From Mangrovimonas yunxiaonensis (GTDB lineage: Bacteria; Bacteroidota; Bacteroidia; Flavobacteriales; Flavobacteriaceae), in the NCBI RefSeq assembly GCF_000733475.1, contig NZ_JPFK01000002.1:261501-325500 (forward strand): a DNA stretch of 64,000 nt, read 5' to 3'. Below, one piece after another: positions 19,952-27,268 of this stretch (the first letter of the stretch is position 1; each line of letters starts with the position of its first letter). Position numbers and translations under genes: made by a program. The notes under the pieces were generated by a model. It did no database searches. It worked only from the letters and a program-made list of their open reading frames with translations, and was not told the DNA's origin.

Positions 19952-20731
19952 ATGGCAACTTATAAGAAAAGAGGTTACAAACCTAAAACAACCAAAGAAC
20001 AAGAGGTAGATGAGGTTATTATAGATGAAAAAGACTCGACAACAGCCGAAGTCTTCAATACCTTAGATGAAACTGCTTCTAAAACCGAAGATTGGGTTAT
20101 TAAAAACCAAAAGTACATCTTTGTTATTATTGGGGTTGTTGCTGTAGCCGTTTTAGGCTTCTTAGGATTTAATGAGTTTATCGCTAAGCCAAAACAAGCC
20201 GAAGCTATGAACGAAATTTACCAAGCCAAAAAGTACTTTAACGAGGCTGTTAATGGTACAGCAAAAGACTCGTTATACACTTTAGCCCTTAACGGTGGCG
20301 AAGGAAAATTAGGTATGGTCGATATGGCATCGCAATACAGCGGCACAAAAGCAGGAAACTTGGCAAGCTACTACGCAGGTATGGCTTACCTTAACCTTAA
20401 AGATTATAAAAACGCTGTAACCTATTTAGGGAACTTTAACAGCGAAGACGAAGTTTTAGCGCCTATGGCTAAAGGAGGTATTGGCGATGCTTTTGTACAG
20501 CTTAACCAATTAGAAGATGCCCTAGGGTACTACGAAGAAGCAGCCAACATGAGAGCCAATGAGTTTACAACGCCTTTGTACCTGTACAAAGCTGGTGTAA
20601 CAGCCTTAGATTTAGGTAAGGCAGATAAAGCCCTATCGTACTTCAATAAAATAAAAGAAGTATACCCAACCGCGACACAAGCTACAAACATTGATGTGTT
20701 TATAGGAAAAGCACAAGGGTTGACCAACTAA
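19952..20731 (+). CDS. TPR-containing, single-pass membrane protein
   Basis: 259 residues from ATG 19952 (MATYKKRGYKPKT, the conserved opening of this Bacteroidota family). An N-terminal charged cytosolic tail (1-52) precedes one transmembrane segment (about 55-77, VIIGVVAVAVLGFLGF). A periplasmic part follows with at least three TPR-like helix pairs (YYAGMAYLNLKDYKNA, GDAFVQLNQLEDALGYYEEA, YKAGVTALDLGKADKALSYF). It resembles YfgM-type ancillary translocon or scaffold proteins, but a specific role is not established. It is first in a plus-strand operon and lies 4 bp before ribH. Confidence 0.88.
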   Translation: MATYKKRGYKPKTTKEQEVDEVIIDEKDSTTAEVFNTLDETASKTEDWVIKNQKYIFVIIGVVAVAVLGFLGFNEFIAKPKQAEAMNEIYQAKKYFNEAVNGTAKDSLYTLALNGGEGKLGMVDMASQYSGTKAGNLASYYAGMAYLNLKDYKNAVTYLGNFNSEDEVLAPMAKGGIGDAFVQLNQLEDALGYYEEAANMRANEFTTPLYLYKAGVTALDLGKADKALSYFNKIKEVYPTATQATNIDVFIGKAQGLTN

Positions 20732-20735
20732 TCTT

Positions 20736-21227
20736 ATGGCAACAGCAAACAAAAACTTATCGCATTACGATAAAAACACCATCCCAAACGCGAAAGACTT
20801 TCGGTTTGGGATTGTTGTTTCTGAATGGAACGATACCATTACCGAAGGCCTTTACGAAGGCGCCTACCAAACTCTAACAGACCACGATGTTGCACCTAGC
20901 AACATTATAAGGTTTGATGTTCCTGGAAGTTTCGAACTTATTTACGGCAGTAAAAAAATGCAACAACAACAGGTCGATGCCGTTATTGCCATAGGCAGTG
21001 TTATTCAAGGCGAAACCAAACATTTCGATTTTGTGTGCGAAGCCGTTTCTCAAGGCATTAAAGACCTAAACATTCAGGTAGATATTCCCGTAATTTTCTG
21101 TGTTTTAACCGACAACACCTTACAACAAGCCATAGACCGTTCTGGAGGCAAACACGGCAACAAAGGTACAGAAGCCGCCATTGCCGCTATTAAAATGGCT
21201 GCACTTCGAAAAAATTGCAACAGCTAA
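20736..21227 (+). CDS. ribH: 6,7-dimethyl-8-ribityllumazine synthase
   Basis: A 163-residue riboflavin-pathway enzyme that condenses 5-amino-6-ribitylamino-uracil with 3,4-dihydroxy-2-butanone 4-phosphate. Family landmarks are FGIVVSEWND at the start, VPGSFELIYGSKKM, AIGSVIQGETKHFDFVCEAVSQG with the catalytic His in the TKHFDF stretch, and the C-terminal RSGGKHGNKGTEAA. Other rib genes are not in the window. It follows the TPR gene by 4 bp and precedes two small membrane-protein genes that public annotations often mislabel as riboflavin synthase subunit beta because of this neighbour. Confidence 0.97.
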   Translation: MATANKNLSHYDKNTIPNAKDFRFGIVVSEWNDTITEGLYEGAYQTLTDHDVAPSNIIRFDVPGSFELIYGSKKMQQQQVDAVIAIGSVIQGETKHFDFVCEAVSQGIKDLNIQVDIPVIFCVLTDNTLQQAIDRSGGKHGNKGTEAAIAAIKMAALRKNCNS

Positions 21228-21318
21228 ATCGTAGCTGTTAACAATTTTTGGCATTTCAACTCTTAAAAATCCTACTATTTTAAGTACTTTTGAAAGAGGA
21301 ACCAAGGACAGCGTTATT

Positions 21319-21540
21319 TTGATTTTCAAACCACGCAAAAACAAACAATTCAACTACAAGAGCCGATTTAATGAAGCAGGTGAACTAAAAAAAGACCCTG
21401 CCAAGAAATTTGAATTTAATTGGGCCGAAGAAAGCAAAGCAAGGCAAAAGCGTACAAGCAAATTATTTTCCTTGCCATTCTTACTCTTGTTTTTGATTAT
21501 GATTATCGTACTTTGGGTTCTTTTAGGACAATATGAGTAA
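21319..21540 (+). CDS. Small membrane protein, paralogue of its 3' neighbour (TTG start)
   Basis: A 73-residue protein with a basic N-terminus (IFKPRKNKQFNYKSRF) and one C-terminal transmembrane segment (about 50-70). There is no ATG. I chose TTG at 21319 because it aligns the protein with the next gene, which opens MGIFKPRKNKKFSYTPR. A GTG/ATG alternative in frame is not available nearby. The function is unknown. It may be called riboflavin synthase subunit beta elsewhere from proximity to ribH, but nothing in its sequence supports an enzyme. It lies 91 bp after ribH and 7 bp before its paralogue. Confidence 0.75.
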   Translation: MIFKPRKNKQFNYKSRFNEAGELKKDPAKKFEFNWAEESKARQKRTSKLFSLPFLLLFLIMIIVLWVLLGQYE

Positions 21541-21547
21541 TTGAGTT

Positions 21548-21829
21548 ATGGGTATTTTTAAGCCGCGAAAAAATAAAAAATTTAGCTACACGCCCCGCCA
21601 TTATAAAGGGGAAGGCAATCCGTTTGAAATAAAACACAAGTTTGATGCCTACCGGAAAACCGTAGACAGCGGCGGTGGGCTAAAAGGCAAAATAAACACC
21701 GCTTGGGACGACTACAAGAACAACTCTAACACAACGGCCAACAAGCGTGTTTTAATCATTATATTGGTTCTTGTTTTAATATTTCTTTTTATCATCGATT
21801 TCGATTTGTCAATATTCTTTAAACGCTAA
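21548..21829 (+). CDS. Small membrane protein, paralogue of the preceding gene
   Basis: A 93-residue protein with the same layout as the upstream gene: an N-terminal FKPRKNK box, a polar middle and one C-terminal membrane anchor (about 70-88, LIIILVLVLIFLFII). The TAA stop shares its final A with the mutL ATG (TAATG), so translation is coupled to mutL. The function is unknown. The pair looks like an old tandem duplication that has diverged outside the basic box. Confidence 0.85.
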   Translation: MGIFKPRKNKKFSYTPRHYKGEGNPFEIKHKFDAYRKTVDSGGGLKGKINTAWDDYKNNSNTTANKRVLIIILVLVLIFLFIIDFDLSIFFKR

Positions 21830-23670
21830 TGGCAGACATCATTCAGTTATTACCAGATCATGTAGCGAACCAAATTGCTGCTGGGGAGGTTGTACAAAGG
21901 CCTGCATCGGTGGTTAAGGAACTTTTGGAAAATGCTATAGATGCCAAAGCCAATAACATAAAGCTCTTGGTAAAAGACGCCGGAAAAACCTTAATTCAGG
22001 TTATCGATAATGGTCATGGCATGAGTGTTACCGATGCCCGCTTAAGCTTTGAGCGCCATGCAACTTCAAAAATACGCTCGGCCAACGATCTTTTTCAATT
22101 ACACACCAAAGGATTTCGTGGCGAAGCCTTGGCCAGTATTGCCGCTATTGCCCATGTAGAGCTAAAAACCAAACAAGCCCAGGACGAGGTTGGCACCTTC
22201 TTAACCATAGCCGGCAGCGAGATTGTTTCGCAAGAGGTAACGGTTACTCCAAAAGGCACATCGGTTGCGGTTAAGAACTTGTTTTTCAACATTCCTGCAA
22301 GACGTAATTTTTTAAAATCGAACCAGGTTGAATTTCGCCATATTACCGATGAGTTTCATCGTGTTGCCCTAGCACACCCCAATGTGGCTTTTACGTTAAT
22401 ACACAATGGCAGTGAGCTGTTCAACATACCAAAAAGCAATTTTAGGCAACGTATTGTTAATATTTTTGGCGCCAAAACCAACGAAAGGCTGGTTCCTGTA
22501 AACGAAACTACCGAAGTGTTAACCATTTCGGGCTTTGTAGGAAAACCAGAATTTGCCAAAAAATCCCGTGGCGAACAGTTCTTTTTCGTCAACAACCGCT
22601 TTATAAAAAGCGGCTACTTAAACCACGCTATTAGTGCGGCTTTCGAAGGGCTTTTAAAAGACGGAGCGCATGCCAGTTACTTTTTAAATCTAGACGTGCC
22701 CCCAGAAACCATAGACATTAACATACACCCTACAAAAACCGAAATAAAGTTTGACGATGAGCATACGCTGTATGCCATTATTCGTTCGGCAGTAAAACAC
22801 AGTTTGGGGCAATTTAACATTGCTCCCCTTTTAGATTTCGATAGGGATGCCAATCTGGATACCCCTTACGACTATAAAAACAAATCAGCACAAGTGCCCA
22901 AAATTGAAGTCGATAGCACGTTTAATCCCTTTCAGGAAAAACAGACTTCTAGTGCTCCAAGAGCAGCGTTTAAAAAACCTTCTTCAGACCATTGGGATGG
23001 GCTTTATGTTGGGTTAGAATCTAAAGGCAATAACGAACAACAAGCTGCAGGTTTTGATGCCCTTGAGTTTGAAAGCACAGCTAAAACTGGCACCCTTTTT
23101 AAAGAAGATAGTAAAGCCACTTTCCAGCTTCATAACAAATATGTTATAAGCACCATTAAGTCTGGTATGTTGGTATTGGACCAAAATAAGTCGCACCAAC
23201 GCATACTTTACGAAAACTTTTTACAACAACTAACCTTAAGAGAAAGTGTAAGTCAGCAACTGCTTTTTCCGGTGTTGCTTAATTTTTCACCACAGGAAAT
23301 CGATATCATTAAACAGGTAAAAGACGATTTAGAGCATACGGGCTTTGTTTTTTCTAAGTTTGAAGACCGTGCTGTAGAAATTTCTGGCGTTCCCATTAAT
23401 GTTCCAGAAAGCGAAGTTAACGATGTGCTCGAGCAAGTGATTAGCGCCATTAAAAACGACGTTCCAGACAGCCATTTTAGCGCTATGGATTTGTTAGCGA
23501 AATCCATGGCAAAAAGCTTAGCCATTAAAACGGGGCAATCCCTTACTAATTTAGAGCAAGAACACCTTGTAAATAGCTTGTTTGCCTGTAAAGAACCTAA
23601 CATGTCTCCAAACAACAAGACAACATTTATTACGTTATCTGTTGATGAGCTAGACAAAAAGTTTAATTAA
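21829..23670 (+). CDS. mutL: DNA mismatch repair protein MutL, with endonuclease motifs altered
   Basis: A 613-residue MutL. The N-terminal GHKL ATPase is intact: NAIDAKANNI, DNGHGM, the KGFRGEALASIAA lid and the DINIHPTKTEIKF transducer segment. The C-terminal dimerisation domain (about 420-600) lacks the canonical metal-dependent nicking site. The DQHAxxExxxxE motif reads DQNKSHQRILYE at 451-462 (His to Asn, Ala to Lys, Glu to Gln), and the CPHGRP motif reads SPNNKT at 593-598. In bacteria without MutH, MutL normally nicks DNA itself, so this protein may depend on another nuclease or use an altered site. It is translationally coupled to the upstream small protein and followed by two rhomboid genes. 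Confidence 0.95.
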   Translation: MADIIQLLPDHVANQIAAGEVVQRPASVVKELLENAIDAKANNIKLLVKDAGKTLIQVIDNGHGMSVTDARLSFERHATSKIRSANDLFQLHTKGFRGEALASIAAIAHVELKTKQAQDEVGTFLTIAGSEIVSQEVTVTPKGTSVAVKNLFFNIPARRNFLKSNQVEFRHITDEFHRVALAHPNVAFTLIHNGSELFNIPKSNFRQRIVNIFGAKTNERLVPVNETTEVLTISGFVGKPEFAKKSRGEQFFFVNNRFIKSGYLNHAISAAFEGLLKDGAHASYFLNLDVPPETIDINIHPTKTEIKFDDEHTLYAIIRSAVKHSLGQFNIAPLLDFDRDANLDTPYDYKNKSAQVPKIEVDSTFNPFQEKQTSSAPRAAFKKPSSDHWDGLYVGLESKGNNEQQAAGFDALEFESTAKTGTLFKEDSKATFQLHNKYVISTIKSGMLVLDQNKSHQRILYENFLQQLTLRESVSQQLLFPVLLNFSPQEIDIIKQVKDDLEHTGFVFSKFEDRAVEISGVPINVPESEVNDVLEQVISAIKNDVPDSHFSAMDLLAKSMAKSLAIKTGQSLTNLEQEHLVNSLFACKEPNMSPNNKTTFITLSVDELDKKFN

Positions 23671-23673
23671 TTT

Positions 23674-24435
23674 ATGATTAATAATATTACCGATACCGTT
23701 AAGCACCTCCTAATTGTAAATGTTATTATGTTTATTGGCACCATTTCTATTGGAAATGGTACTTTATTCTACGATTGGTTTGCGTTACATTTTCCAAAAA
23801 ATGAGGTATTTCAGCCATGGCAAATCTTTACGCATATGTTTATGCATGGAGGGGTCATGCACATCTTTTTTAATATGTTCGCCCTCTGGATGTTTGGCAC
23901 TGCCGTAGAACAGCGGTTTGGCAGTAAAAAGTTTTTGTTTTTTTACCTTTCCTCTGGGTTGGGCGCGGCGTTAATTATGATTGGGTATTACTACATTCAG
24001 TTTTACAGTGGGTTATCCATCTTAAACGAATCTGGCTTCGACACCGCACAAGTTAACGAGGTTTTAACATCGGGCTACAACCGTTACGACACACGCTGGG
24101 AAGCTGTTTTAAGCCAAGAACAATTAGCAAGCTTTGTTGGGGTGTTTAATAGTACCATGGTTGGTGCCTCTGGTGCCATTATGGGAGTTTTAGTCGCTTT
24201 TGGCATGCTTTATCCCGAATCGAAATTAATGTTGATTTTCTTACCTATTCCTATAAAAGCTAAGTATTTTATTCCTGGTATTATTATCTTAGATTTAATT
24301 TCGGCCATTACCGGACAATCATTTTTTAGCCCGAGCAACACGGCTTACGTGGCCCACGTAGGCGGAGCTTTAACAGGCTTTTTAATTATGTGGTACTGGA
24401 AACGTACACAGTTTAACCAAAACCGTTGGGATTAA
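23674..24435 (+). CDS. Rhomboid family intramembrane serine protease (1)
   Basis: A 253-residue, six- to seven-helix membrane protease. The nucleophile Ser166 is in GASGAIMG (canonical GxSG), and the general base His228 is in AHVGGALTG. The HxxxN-type segment HIFFNMFALWMFG in the second hydrophobic block is also typical. Rhomboids cleave single-pass membrane proteins within the bilayer; the substrate here is unknown. It starts 3 bp after mutL and ends 2 bp before a second rhomboid. Confidence 0.93.
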   Translation: MINNITDTVKHLLIVNVIMFIGTISIGNGTLFYDWFALHFPKNEVFQPWQIFTHMFMHGGVMHIFFNMFALWMFGTAVEQRFGSKKFLFFYLSSGLGAALIMIGYYYIQFYSGLSILNESGFDTAQVNEVLTSGYNRYDTRWEAVLSQEQLASFVGVFNSTMVGASGAIMGVLVAFGMLYPESKLMLIFLPIPIKAKYFIPGIIILDLISAITGQSFFSPSNTAYVAHVGGALTGFLIMWYWKRTQFNQNRWD

Positions 24436-24437
24436 AA

Positions 24438-25310
24438 ATGACCTCATTAAATCAAGACATACAAAACAAACTCAACAACCTAAATGTTTTTGAAAAACTT
24501 ATAGGCATAAACCTTGTCGTATTTGTTATTGGGCTTATTTTACGCCCGATTTTAAGCCTTCAAAATAGCTTAAGCTGGCTAGAACTGCCTAGCGACTTTA
24601 CAGCCTTTATTACGCAGCCTTGGAGCCTTATTAGCTATGCCTTTGCTCATTACGATTTTTGGCATATTGTATTTAACATGCTTTGGTTGTACTTTATAGG
24701 ACGCATGTTCTTAAACCTTTTTAACATAAAGTTGGGGCTTAACCTTTACTTTTTAGGCGCTATTTGTGGTGGCCTATTGTATTTATTGGGCTACAACCTG
24801 CTCCCTAGCTTTTTTAGCAGCAATACCAGATTGGTTGGTGCTTCGGCGGCTGTAAGGGCATTGCTTATTTTTATCTGCGTTTATATGCCGTATATGTCGG
24901 TGCGATTAATAACATTTAACATTAAACTGTGGCATGTTGCCGTGGTCATTGTTGGACTAGATGTTGTGGGGTTATTTGGGTTAAATGCCGGTGGTAGCTT
25001 AGCGCATTTAGGCGGTAGTTTATTAGGCTACTTTTATGCCGAACAACTAAAAAAAGGAACCGATATTGGCAAAGGCTTCGAAAAACTTATGGATGCCTTT
25101 ATGGGGCTGTTTAAAAAAGGCAAAACATCTCCGCTTAAAACGGTTCATAGAAAAAAATCTTCCGAAAAAATGGGCGGCTACCCAAAAGAAGAGTTTAAGG
25201 AATTTAACCAACAAAAGCGCATCGATATTATTCTGGATAAAATAAGCAAAAGTGGCTACGACAGCTTGACCAAAGAAGAAAAAGAATTCTTATTTAGAGC
25301 TGGTAAATAA
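24438..25310 (+). CDS. Rhomboid family intramembrane serine protease (2)
   Basis: About 290 residues from ATG 24438; the in-frame TTG at 24426 lies within the previous gene and is not needed. Ser136 is in GASAAVRA, where the final Gly of GxSG is Ala, and His190 is in AHLGGSLLG, so the catalytic pair is retained. A HIVFNMLWLYFIG segment matches the rhomboid second helix. A hydrophilic C-terminal extension of about 90 residues (Lys/Glu-rich, about 200-290) is cytosolic and absent from the first rhomboid. It is in the same operon, with 2 bp spacing. Confidence 0.9.
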   Translation: MTSLNQDIQNKLNNLNVFEKLIGINLVVFVIGLILRPILSLQNSLSWLELPSDFTAFITQPWSLISYAFAHYDFWHIVFNMLWLYFIGRMFLNLFNIKLGLNLYFLGAICGGLLYLLGYNLLPSFFSSNTRLVGASAAVRALLIFICVYMPYMSVRLITFNIKLWHVAVVIVGLDVVGLFGLNAGGSLAHLGGSLLGYFYAEQLKKGTDIGKGFEKLMDAFMGLFKKGKTSPLKTVHRKKSSEKMGGYPKEEFKEFNQQKRIDIILDKISKSGYDSLTKEEKEFLFRAGK

Positions 25311-25319
25311 TTTTTTTAT

Positions 25320-26345
25320 ATGAAAAAGCTAAAGCTATTTGATAAACTTATATACCTCATCAATGCTTTAGTGGCTACGCTATTGTTATTAGCCTATACC
25401 TTACCTCTACTCCCTCCAAAACAGTTTGCCGTACTTTCTGTGCTTAGCTTAAGCGTACCGTTTCTTATTATGGTAAACGTGTGTTTTTTCACGTACTGGC
25501 TCGTAAAGGTAAAAAAGCAAATGTTGTTATCGCTTTTGGTTTTAACCATTGGCTATTTTAGCTTTGGCGCGCTGTACAAGTTTTCATCTTCCGGAAAAAC
25601 CCAGTTTTCTAAAAACACCCTTTCGGTAATGAATTACAACGTTAGGCTGTTTAACCTTTACGATTGGATTAAAGAAAAAGATATTGAAGACAGTATTACA
25701 CGCTTTATCAAAAGGAAATCGCCAGATGTTCTGTGCCTACAGGAATACCACCCCCATAAGGATATCGACCTGTCATTTTACAGTCATAAATACGAAAAGC
25801 TCTCAGGAAAGAACGTTAAGTATGGGCAGGCCATTTTTTCTAAATATCCCATAGTTAATTCAGGCTCTGTAGAGTTTCCCGAGACTTCTAACAATGCCAT
25901 TTTTGCCGATATTGTAAAAGGGAGCGACACCATTAGGGTTTACAACGTTCATTTACAATCGTTGCGAATAGACACCAATGTAGAAAAACTTAAGAAAGAA
26001 GATTCCGAGCGTTTGCTTAAACGCGTTGGGCAAACCTTTAAAATGCAGCAATTCCAAACAGAGTTGTTCTTGCTACACAAAAAGCAATGCCGCCATAAAA
26101 TGATTATATCTGGCGATTTTAACAACACGGCCTATTCGTACATCTACAAAAAAATTAAAGGCGATTTAAAAGACAGTTTCGAGGAAGATGGCAACGGTTT
26201 TGGTCGCACCTACAACTTTAAGTTTTTTCCTGTAAGAATTGATTTTATTCTTGCCGATGCTTCTTTCGAGATTGAAAGCTTTAAAACCTTCGATGAGGAA
26301 TTTTCGGACCACTACCCCATTATGTCCTACCTAAAGCTGCATTAA
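25320..26345 (+). CDS. Membrane-anchored endonuclease/exonuclease/phosphatase-family protein
   Basis: A 341-residue protein with two or three N-terminal membrane segments (about 10-30, 38-62, 66-84) and then an EEP-fold domain (about 95-341). Conserved blocks are MNYNVRLFN, CLQEYHPH, YNVHLQS, ISGDFNN and the final FSDHYPIM. These are the Mg-binding and catalytic His/Asp positions of the DNase I/sphingomyelinase fold. The substrate cannot be told from sequence; phosphodiesters on the outer face of the membrane are plausible. It is last in the operon and its 3' end overlaps the convergent DUF6122 gene by 15 bp. Confidence 0.9.
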   Translation: MKKLKLFDKLIYLINALVATLLLLAYTLPLLPPKQFAVLSVLSLSVPFLIMVNVCFFTYWLVKVKKQMLLSLLVLTIGYFSFGALYKFSSSGKTQFSKNTLSVMNYNVRLFNLYDWIKEKDIEDSITRFIKRKSPDVLCLQEYHPHKDIDLSFYSHKYEKLSGKNVKYGQAIFSKYPIVNSGSVEFPETSNNAIFADIVKGSDTIRVYNVHLQSLRIDTNVEKLKKEDSERLLKRVGQTFKMQQFQTELFLLHKKQCRHKMIISGDFNNTAYSYIYKKIKGDLKDSFEEDGNGFGRTYNFKFFPVRIDFILADASFEIESFKTFDEEFSDHYPIMSYLKLH

Positions 26346-26645
26346 CCAACAGTCTAAACTATCGGCTAAAATATGAATACACAAACCTAGCCCCAATATT
26401 CTGGTGGGTTTGGGCAGCAGCATAAAAACATAAACCCCTATGGCAAAGTAACTGTGTAAGGGATGAAAATTTATGCTGCAACGGTTAGCATCAAATAAAG
26501 GTGTTGCCAGCAAATGATCAAGATCGATTAACATGCCCAACAACATTATTAAATAAGCTTTCTTCCATTTGGGGTTATAAAACCACAGAGCAATAACTAG
26601 GGGCAATAAAAAATGGCAGCCGTAATGCACAAAAAACCGCATCAT
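26331..26645 (-). CDS. DUF6122 small membrane protein
   Basis: A 104-residue, four-helix hydrophobic protein with conserved polar spots: a His near the start (RFFVHYGCHFLLP), an Asp pair (GMLIDLDHLLA), HPLHSY, and a late HILADSLDC. The His/Asp pattern resembles metal-dependent membrane hydrolases of the YdjM/LexA-regulated type, but I make no functional claim. The ATG at 26645 overlaps the wbqC stop as ATGA, with a second in-frame ATG right after. It is last in the parA operon. Confidence 0.82.
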   Translation of the reverse strand: MMRFFVHYGCHFLLPLVIALWFYNPKWKKAYLIMLLGMLIDLDHLLATPLFDANRCSINFHPLHSYFAIGVYVFMLLPKPTRILGLGLCIHILADSLDCWLMQL

Positions 26646-27259
26646 ACGTTAAGGGATTGCGACTGTAAATAATTTAAGGTGTTTGGCCCTTCGTTAAACA
26701 GTAAATCTAAAATACTTAAGTTATTGATAAAGCCATGCTTTTCTGAAAAGACTTGCTGATAAGCATCAAATTTTGGCTGTTCCAATTTGGCATTAACCAA
26801 TGCTCTGAGATCGGTTTTGTCCTGAACATCTTTTTCAAAATCTGTGGTTTCAGCAACATTTAAATCCAATTGAAGGCAATCGCAAATCAGACGAATCGTC
26901 TCTAAGTTAAGCTCCATAAGATTGGTAAATTCCTTTTTGAACAGCGGTGCCAGTTCATCGCTATAAAATTCAAAAAAGGGCGACGTACTATAAGCCGACA
27001 ATAGGGATTTCCAGTGGTTTCGTTGCCAATTTTCGTCGTTAAAAACCTTGACCTCACAATATTTCTGACGGTTTTTTTGGGTGTAAACCACAGGCACGTT
27101 TAACAACAGTCTACCATTGGCCGCATAAACATAGGTACGGTTACGAAGCGTTTGCTTTTGAAAATTGTCTGCCATCTCAAAAACAACCGTATCGGCCTTA
27201 ACCATAGCGACAAAATGTGCTATTGAAGGAAAATATGTAGGGTGGATAAGTATTGCCAT
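26642..27259 (-). CDS. WbqC-like family protein
   Basis: A 205-residue cytosolic protein of the WbqC type, opening ILIHPTYFPSIAHFVAM with LLNVPVV and WQRNHWKSLLSAYSTSPFFEFY blocks. Family members often lie near surface polysaccharide genes and are presumed enzymes, but the reaction is not established. Here it lies between lepB (9 bp) and DUF6122 (4-bp overlap), a conserved Bacteroidota arrangement rather than a polysaccharide locus. Confidence 0.88.
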   Translation of the reverse strand: MAILIHPTYFPSIAHFVAMVKADTVVFEMADNFQKQTLRNRTYVYAANGRLLLNVPVVYTQKNRQKYCEVKVFNDENWQRNHWKSLLSAYSTSPFFEFYSDELAPLFKKEFTNLMELNLETIRLICDCLQLDLNVAETTDFEKDVQDKTDLRALVNAKLEQPKFDAYQQVFSEKHGFINNLSILDLLFNEGPNTLNYLQSQSLNV

Positions 27260-27268
27260 AAAGCCCTA

